A stretch of DNA of 64,000 bases from Ophiura sarsii (lineage: Eukaryota > Echinodermata > Ophiuroidea > Amphilepidida > Ophiuridae), in assembly GCA_035610835.1 (NCBI GenBank), contig CM069449.1, positions 40,159,098 to 40,223,097 of the forward strand, written 5' to 3'. The notes beneath the pieces were generated by a model. It saw only the letters and a program-made list of their open reading frames with translations, was not told the DNA's origin and ran no database searches. This document shows, piece after piece, positions 57,401 through 64,000 of the stretch; the first letter of the stretch is position 1, and every line of letters begins with the position of its first letter. The position numbers and the translations under genes were made by a program.

Positions 57401-58117
57401 GGTAACTATTTGGTTCTAGGTGTCCTCTGGAAAACATTTAAAACATCAGTGAATTGATCTTAACCACTTCCATGCAGCAGTCGTCAACAAGCGACAATTC
57501 CATAAATTCACAAAATGTTTCTAAAGTGTCAAATTATTGAATCACCATGAAACATGTATAAGATATTAGTACAAAACTTTGAAAGTTTGAAAGGTTTCTG
57601 AAAGATATGTGTTGTACACGGTAAAACTATAACCGCGTGCAAGGGCGTATCCAGAACTGTTTTGATGTGTGTGTTGGGGGGGGGGGGGGGGGGGCAAGGG
57701 CAAAGATTCAGCATTCTGAAAGCAGTTTTGCATTTTCTCACATGCCTTCTAACTAAAAAACAATTATTTCTGCATATAGGTATAACTATCAGGTAACACG
57801 AGTAAAATCCAATCACAAAATGTGCACATCCAAATTCAGACTTAAACATCATCCACGTCAAGTGGTTTGGTCCAGGGCCCGCGTTAGAGCCGCTGGGTTT
57901 AAAGCATTTTAAGGCAAAGATTCAGCATTCTGAAGCAAGAAGAATTCGGGTGTTTCGAGATCCATTATAATGTTGAATTAAAAAAAAGATTATGTCACTG
58001 AAAATCGATTTGCCGATTCTAGTCCGATCCGACAACTGACATAACAAGGTCTGTTTTTTTTCTCACGCAGACCATGACATCAGGTGACATCATATTCAAT
58101 TTAAAGTTTTCATTTTG

Positions 58118-58895
58118 CTACGCCTCATCTGACCCCGCATAGATGACATTATCTTCCCATCCTTCATTGCGGTCATCAGCGTCACCATACAGCGCGTTTT
58201 CATCCCAACCCTCCGTGTCCTTGTCCATCCCACCTGCGTCGCCATACAATTCATTGTCTTCCCAACCTTCCGTGTCTCCCTCGGTGGTCTTCGTCTGTTC
58301 TTTGACAGGATCCTCGTCACCAGTGCCATATAGGTCATTTTCCTTCCATCCCTCCGTGTCTTCTTCATTTAACTGGTCCTTATCGTCACACCTGTCACCA
58401 GTTCCATATAAGGCATTGTCCTCCCACCCTTCCTTGTCATTGTCATTGACTTTCGCGTAATCCTCATCTTGGAACCCGCTGTATGCAACATTTACTTCCC
58501 ACCCTTCTTCCTCTCCATTGTCGTTGTTGTCTGGAGGATCTTTGGTGAAGATAGGACCCTTGTCTTTGTCCACCTTGGCGTAAACTACCGATAACTGTTT
58601 GTTAGTGTTCGAGTTAATCAAATTATCTTTAGACTCCACGGTAGAATACACAGTTACAATTTCCTGATCTGTTGACGTTTCGGTAACTTCGTGATACACC
58701 TCTTCAGAGGAGGGGTCTGTAGGATTTGTATTTGCGTATACTGGTTGTTTCTCGCTGCTTAATCCAATAGGTTGACACTTGTTTGTATAGATTGGTTGTT
58801 TTATTTCACCTTCTATGGTCACATCATATGGTCCATCGAATTCCAATGGTTTTCGTTCCGTTACATTATGCGGTTTGTCGGTTCTACCGTTACGT
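58118..58895 (-). CDS. Gene D: tyrosine-rich cytoplasmic tail exon only
   Basis: A 258-residue tail exon, acceptor CTCTACAG, phase 2 in, TAG stop, highly similar to the gene B tail. It has IYTN, VYAN, VYHEV, TVYSTV (ITSM-like), VVYAKV (ITIM-like) and six EGW-x-x-N-x-x-Y repeats, all keeping Trp and Tyr, ending NVIYAGSDEA. I see no membrane, stalk or discoidin exon between 58896 and 64000, so the rest of the gene presumably lies to the right of the window. Because the frame is intact and the ending complete, this is the better reference for the ancestral tail. Confidence 0.85.
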
Positions 58896-58979
58896 CTGTA
58901 GAGGTACAGAAAACAGAAAATTAAGTAGAAAATCAATTAGAGGTAATTGACGAAAATGTGTACTTTAGGTCCCAGATTT

Positions 58980-59220
58980 TGTTTTGTTTTGGGGGGGAGC
59001 AGGCCATAGCCCCCCATTGACAAAAGAGTTTAAAAAATGAGAAAGAGGAGAAGAAGGAGGAAGAGGAGAAGGAGGAAGAGGGGAGGTAGGGGAGGAGGAA
59101 GGGTAGGGGCATATGCGACGCAAATTGGGAGGGGGAAGGGGTTACGGGGGTTACGGGGTCACGTTTCCATAATTTTAATGTGGGGGACGTTAAAAACGTT
59201 ATACTGGACCTTTTTACTAG
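58980..59220. other. Intron block shared by genes B and D
   Basis: Follows the tail exon on its upstream side and matches 30560-30890 (GACGAAAATGTGYACTTTAG, a GGAGGAAGAGG purine tract, CACGTTTCCATAATTTTAAT). Shows that the segmental duplication extends past the tail exon. Confidence 0.75.
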
Positions 59221-59275
59221 GTCCATCCCAGTATTGAATTCGTCTTACGAGCTCTGAGTCATGGCTCAAGGACTG

Positions 59276-59640
59276 CAGTGTTGCCAACTCAGATTAGTTC
59301 AAAACCGCGGCCCAAGTGTCCTCTAAAACCGCGACCCGCGACAAAAATTGTTGTGTTCCCATAGAAAATACAGTGTAGCTTGACTTTTCCCTATAAAGAC
59401 TAATAGTTATATTAGTCTCAGTTTTCCCAAACCGTGGCCCCCGTTGTTTTTTTTGCCCGCGGTGCAGGGGACAAAAGTAGCCCAATAGTGCGGCCAAACC
59501 GTGGTGTTGGCAACATGTCTCAAAAAAAGTCTTAAAAAAGTCTCAAACAGTGTTGCCAACCGAGATGTTCCAAACCGCGGCCCAAGTGTGCTCTAAACCG
59601 CGGCTCACGACAATAAGTAGCCCAATTATATTACGATCCT
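59276..59640. repeat. Two copies of an AACCGCGGCCCAAGTGT block
   Basis: The block around GTGTTGCCAAC...CCGCGGCCCAAGTGT occurs at about 59278-59345 and 59551-59615, about 273 bases apart. Origin not recognised. Confidence 0.65.
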
Positions 59641-60505
59641 GTGTACTAATAAAGGTCATTATATCATGTGTTACGGTTGATTGGGGGAGAACCTTGTTGG
59701 TTACGGTCGAGTTTATTATCAAAGGCGCTAATCCGTATATAAGTTTGTCGTGGCCAGTATTTGGCTTTTGCATGTCTCAAGGATCTAATCCCCCTGTGCA
59801 AACGTCGGCGGTAATGTGTGACACTTGGTCGAAGGTAGACTTTGGATTCTGTTGACGGTGAAATGACCAACCGGAAATCATAAATATTATGCTAATCATT
59901 AAACATGTTGATCCTCTCTGTGCTACGGTGCATCGTTCTTGGTTAGTCAGTCAAAGGGAAACTGTGGCTTCTAAAGCTCGCGATATTATCAACTTTGAAG
60001 CCAGGAATTCGCGCAGTCGCAATGACTCGAAAGACCGGGGGAAGGACCTATGTTTCAGTTGGGTGGCAAAGTGTTGTTGTTTTTGTATTTTCAAGTGGGC
60101 GAATGCCCGGGGGAGGGAGGGCACTGACGTTGGAAAGGTGTTCAAAACACTGGAGGAAAATCGCGAACATTTTCATTACAAAGCCCCAATTTTTTAAAGA
60201 CATCGATAAAATCAGTTTAAAAATATTTTTTCGTCATAAAAAAATCTCTTGGTTCAGTTCGTACTCTACCCTGAGACTAATATATATAAGTCTCAGCTCT
60301 ACCTCTGTACCTGATCCCCTTTTTGATACCGTGCTCAATTTTTAATTTTTTTTATCATTATTATAGGCGAAGTTTTTTGTGCTGGTATTTTATAACAAAC
60401 TTCCTACAACCCTTACCCCTTGAAGTCTAATGGAATATTCAGCTTTTAACACAAATACATTACATGCTTACAAGAAATCAGGATATATGACAACAGTGTT
60501 GATGG

Positions 60506-60595
60506 AATCGTCGCTGTTCTGCTGACATACCGGCACATTACAACAGAAATAAGTAAAGAGATGTGCCGGTATGTCAGAACAGCGACGGAATGTTG
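60506..60595. repeat. Short hairpin
   Basis: CGCTGTTCTGCTGACATACC...GGCACAT and its complement with one extra base in the left arm, separated by a 22-base loop. Size resembles a pre-miRNA, but a tiny MITE is as likely. Confidence 0.6.
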
Positions 60596-62220
60596 AGAAG
60601 CCATAAAGCAAATATAACGCTTGAAGTTGAAGACAATAGCGGCGTGTTAGCCCAAATACGCACTTGAGTGGTTTATTGGCTCATCAATTGACGGTACTTG
60701 AAATTAATGACTAGATTGTCATCGCGCACGGGAAGCTACAGCCATTCTTGCCGGGGGGGGGGGGGGGGGGGGGGGCACTCATATGCCGTATCTACGTAGG
60801 CTTATATACAATGTATGTTAGCACAGCAAATATTTGAAGGCCTATAAGAATAGTCTTAGAAATTCGAAACTTAACTGGTATTTTTTTTATTGATTGGCAA
60901 AAAAATAATACAATATACGAAACCAGTCCCAACTGAATAGCAAAAATACTGGTTAAAAACTGTTTTTCTCGATAAAGAACTGATTTTCTCAAGAAAAAAA
61001 TAGGTCTCAAGAAATGTGTTTTTTCCTCCTCAATCCAGTCATTCATTGTTGTCAAGGCCTACTGCTTTCCAATAAATGTGTGTACACCGCCCGGGGTACA
61101 CCGTACACGTCAGTGGCGTAGCTAGGATTTTTTCAGGGGGGGGGGGGGGGGGGGGGGGGGGACCGGGGAGGCAAGATTTCAAAAACCTTCGTAAATAAGG
61201 TCCAAAAATTTCGCACGGTCCAAAAATTTCGCAGTCCAAAAGCAGCACAGTCAACAAATAATGGCCAATCCGCAGGATTTTAATCAATTTTTCAAACAAA
61301 ATGGCATTTATTTATTAAAAAAAGGGAAAATGTTATTTTTAAAACGTTAAGACGCATAAAAGCACTATCTCCAGAGAGTGGGGCGGGGCACAAAGGGAGG
61401 CGGGGGCACACAACAAATTCTGTCGGGGGGGGGGGGGGGAACTACCAGCCCAAATTTTAAATATCCTACCCATCAATTTTGCCTTAAAGACACAAAAAAT
61501 CTGCCAAACCCTAACCATATGTAGAGCATAATAATGTTAGTTAGGGTTAGTCTAAACACCAAATATGATCATTATTAAAACAATCTCAATACGTCAAGCA
61601 TAAATATTTCCATTATTGCATTAGTTGTTATTTATGCAATTGCAAGCCGGGCATGGCGGGGACAGTACACGAGTGTACAACAAATGGTGCCCGGCTAGGC
61701 CTATGCGGCCGGGGGAGTGTACGCGGACGTACAAACTGTGCCCCCGCTAGCCGAGGCGTGTAGCGGGGGATGTACGCTAAGGTAACAAATGTACACCCCG
61801 GACGTTTGCTATGAATAAGCTAGAGATGCGATGCGCTTGACGGAATAAGCCATATTGAACACATAGAAATGCATTCCGTTATGGTTGCAGAAAGCAGTAA
61901 GCGACCTTGGGACTGTAGTGAATACGTTGTCCTGGGAAATGGGTGGCCGGGACTGTACACTTTGTCCCAGACAAGGGGCCGGGACAGTAGCGGGGACGTG
62001 TACAAGAAATGGTGCCCGGCCCTGCGGGGACCGTAAACCCGGGACGTACGTCACATAGGCAATTTGTACGTCCCGGCCCTAATCCCCGCTATACCCGGGT
62101 CCCCCGGGGCAGGGGATGCAATTGATAAGTGCATTAATAATTTTGAGTAACAAAATCCAATTCAATTTTGTTGTCTATTAAGCTGTATATGGATCAAAAT
62201 GCTCCAAATTAGATGAATCA
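60596..62220. other. Gene-free stretch right of gene D tail
   Basis: Contains a hAT-type left end CAGTGGCGTAGCTAGG at 61111 with a long G run and no identified right end, and a G+C-rich patch at 61640-62110 with repeated GGTGCCCGGC and GGACGTAC words. No exon of gene D was found. Confidence 0.5.
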
Positions 62221-62249
62221 AGTTTGTGTGTACCGGTTCTGGCATGAGC

Positions 62250-63600
62250 CTGAGCACGGAGAGGCAGACGGGAGTATGCAGAACTGAATTATATCTTAAC
62301 TATTTGGTAAAGATCATTTGTGTCAATTCCACGTGGTTTATAGAACCGGAGATATATCTTTAGTGACATTTTAGAACACTTTAGACCCCGTGCCGTACCG
62401 AGAAGGGGGGGGGGGGGGGGGGGGGAGTATGCAGAACTTAATTCAACCGTAAATATTCAGTAAAGATCATTAGTGTCCGATTGAAACTTTCCACGCGGCA
62501 TGCGTCTGTAGACGACATTCCAAAAGTTCACAAAATGTCTAAACACATGACATATTGTAGCAATTCCACGTACTAATGACATTTTAGAACATTGTAGACC
62601 CCGTGCCGTACCGAGAGGGGGGATGAGAGGGGGGGGGGGGGGGGGGAAGTATGCAGAACTTAATTCAACGTTAAATATTTAGTAAAGATCATTAGTGTCA
62701 TTAACACTTTCCACGCGGCATGCGTCTGTAGACGACATTTCAAAAGTTCACAAAATTTCTAAAAAATGACATATTGTAGTATCAATTCCACGTGGAGATG
62801 TATCTTTACTAATGACATGTTAGAACATTTCAGACCCCGTGTCGTACCGAGAGGGAGGGGGGGGGGGGGCGGAAGTATGCAGAACTTAATTCAACGTTAA
62901 ATATTTAGTAAAGATCATTAGTGTCATTAACACTTTCCACGCGGCATGCGTCTGTAGACGACATTCCAAAAGTTCACAAAATGTCTAAAAAGGACATATT
63001 GTATCAATTCCACGTGAAGATGCATCTTTACTAATGACATTTTAGAACATTGTAGACCCCGTGCCGTACCGAGAGGGGTGGGGGCTGAAGTATGCAGAAT
63101 TTAATTAAACGTTAAATATTTAGTAAAGATCATTAGTGTCATTAACACTTTCCACGCGGCATGCGTCTGTTGACGACATTTCAAAAGTTCACAAAATTTC
63201 TAAAAAATGACATATTGTAGTATCAATGCCACGTGGAGATGTATCTTTACTAATGACATGTTAGAACATTTCAGACCCCGTATCCTACCGAGAGGGAGGG
63301 GGGGGGGGGGGGGCGGAAGTATGCAGAACTTAATTCAACGTTAAATATTTAGTAAAGATCATTAGTGTCATTAACACTTTCCACGTGGCATGCGTCTGTA
63401 GACGACATTCCAAAAGTTCACAAAATGTCTAAAAAGGACATTGTATCAATTCCACGTGAAGATGCATCTTTACTAATGACATTTTAGAACATATTGTAGA
63501 CCCCGTGCCGTACCGAGAGGGGTGGGGGCTGAAGTATGCAGAATTTAATTCAACCATTTTGTAATGATCATTAGGGTCAATTCTACGTGGTTAAGTACCG
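62250..63600. repeat. Satellite array, six monomers of 213-236 bp
   Basis: GACCCCG(T) occurs at 62384, 62597, 62833, 63055, 63274 and 63499. Each monomer holds TTAACACTTTCCAC, GACGACATT, a CCACGTG box, GTACCGAGAG and a G run, then GTATGCAGAA. Monomers ending at 62833 and 63274 resemble each other, as do those ending at 63055 and 63499, giving a dimer of about 442 bases. TACCGGTTCTGGCA stands at both borders (62231, 63596). Confidence 0.9.
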
Positions 63601-63611
63601 GTTCTGGCATT

Positions 63612-64000
63612 TTATTACAATGTAACAAAACCTCCTTTATGGAAACTGAAGTAATAAAAGATGACCATTTACAAATACAAACCAACATTCCATCTAAACA
63701 GTACTTACCTTTCAAACGGTGTTATGCATATGACTGTGGTCCATCGTGACAATTAGACTAAAATATAAACATTTGCTTTACTTGTAGCACACAAATTCCT
63801 TAAATTGCAATATTGTTCTTGTAAACAGATTTAGAATATAGTTATAAACTATATAAACTGCTCACAAAAAGTTAGGAAACTTTTTTTAATCAAGTATATT
63901 CTTATTATTTATTACCCTCTTTGTATCTGTTATATATCAATGGAAAGCTGAAGTGGTCCTCTTTAAAATTATACCACATTTGCAATGTTTACATGTTGCT
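63612..64000. other. Right edge, nothing recognised
   Basis: AT-rich sequence with no exon, repeat boundary or RNA gene that I can support. Confidence 0.4.

Overview
This window looks like AT-rich nuclear DNA from a marine invertebrate animal, most plausibly a deuterostome such as an echinoderm or hemichordate. That placement is my inference from three things: short exons separated by kilobase introns with canonical GT/AG borders, a dense mix of MITEs, hAT-type and mariner-type elements and Penelope-like retroelements, and expanded lectin/discoidin receptors. There are no bacterial operons and no long intact ORFs; the longest open frames are microsatellites or antisense shadows. Coding content was found by reading splice sites and domain motifs by hand.

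All confident genes lie on the minus strand and form an alternating tandem cluster of single-pass membrane receptors. From left to right: gene A (7332-18318) is a two-C-type-lectin-domain receptor whose last exon is outside the window or lost. Gene B (29771-37455) carries the end of an F5/8 type C (discoidin) domain, a Thr/Pro stalk, a membrane span and a long tyrosine-rich tail; its 5' exons are missing, probably in the 100-N gap at 39854-39953. Gene C (40096-55705) is a complete nine-exon two-lectin-domain receptor of 449 residues. Gene D is represented only by its tail exon (58118-58895), a paralogue of the gene B tail. A, B and C share the same stalk and membrane exon design with identical intron phases (1, 1, 2). 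The outer and inner modules differ: lectin pair with a short ITAM-like tail (C), discoidin with an ITIM/ITSM-like tail carrying N-x-x-Y repeats (B, and the tail alone in D).

The cluster arose by segmental duplication: about 1.15-31 kb on the left corresponds to about 41.8-59.2 kb on the right. Comparing the two copies gives empty and filled sites for many mobile elements. 1-7.3 kb is a Penelope relic split by two DNA transposons. 18.7-29.7 kb is intergenic, with a mariner relic, foldbacks, an (ATAAC)n tract and an 18-bp minisatellite. 30.5-37.3 kb is gene B introns with a hAT-type element, a tRNA-SINE and a palindromic MITE. 40.3-47.4 kb is gene C introns with two different Penelope relics. 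59-64 kb is repeats, ending in a 213-236 bp satellite.

How the genes may work together is inference: lectin receptors with an activating-type motif next to discoidin receptors with inhibitory/adaptor-type motifs resemble the paired-receptor clusters of vertebrate immunity.
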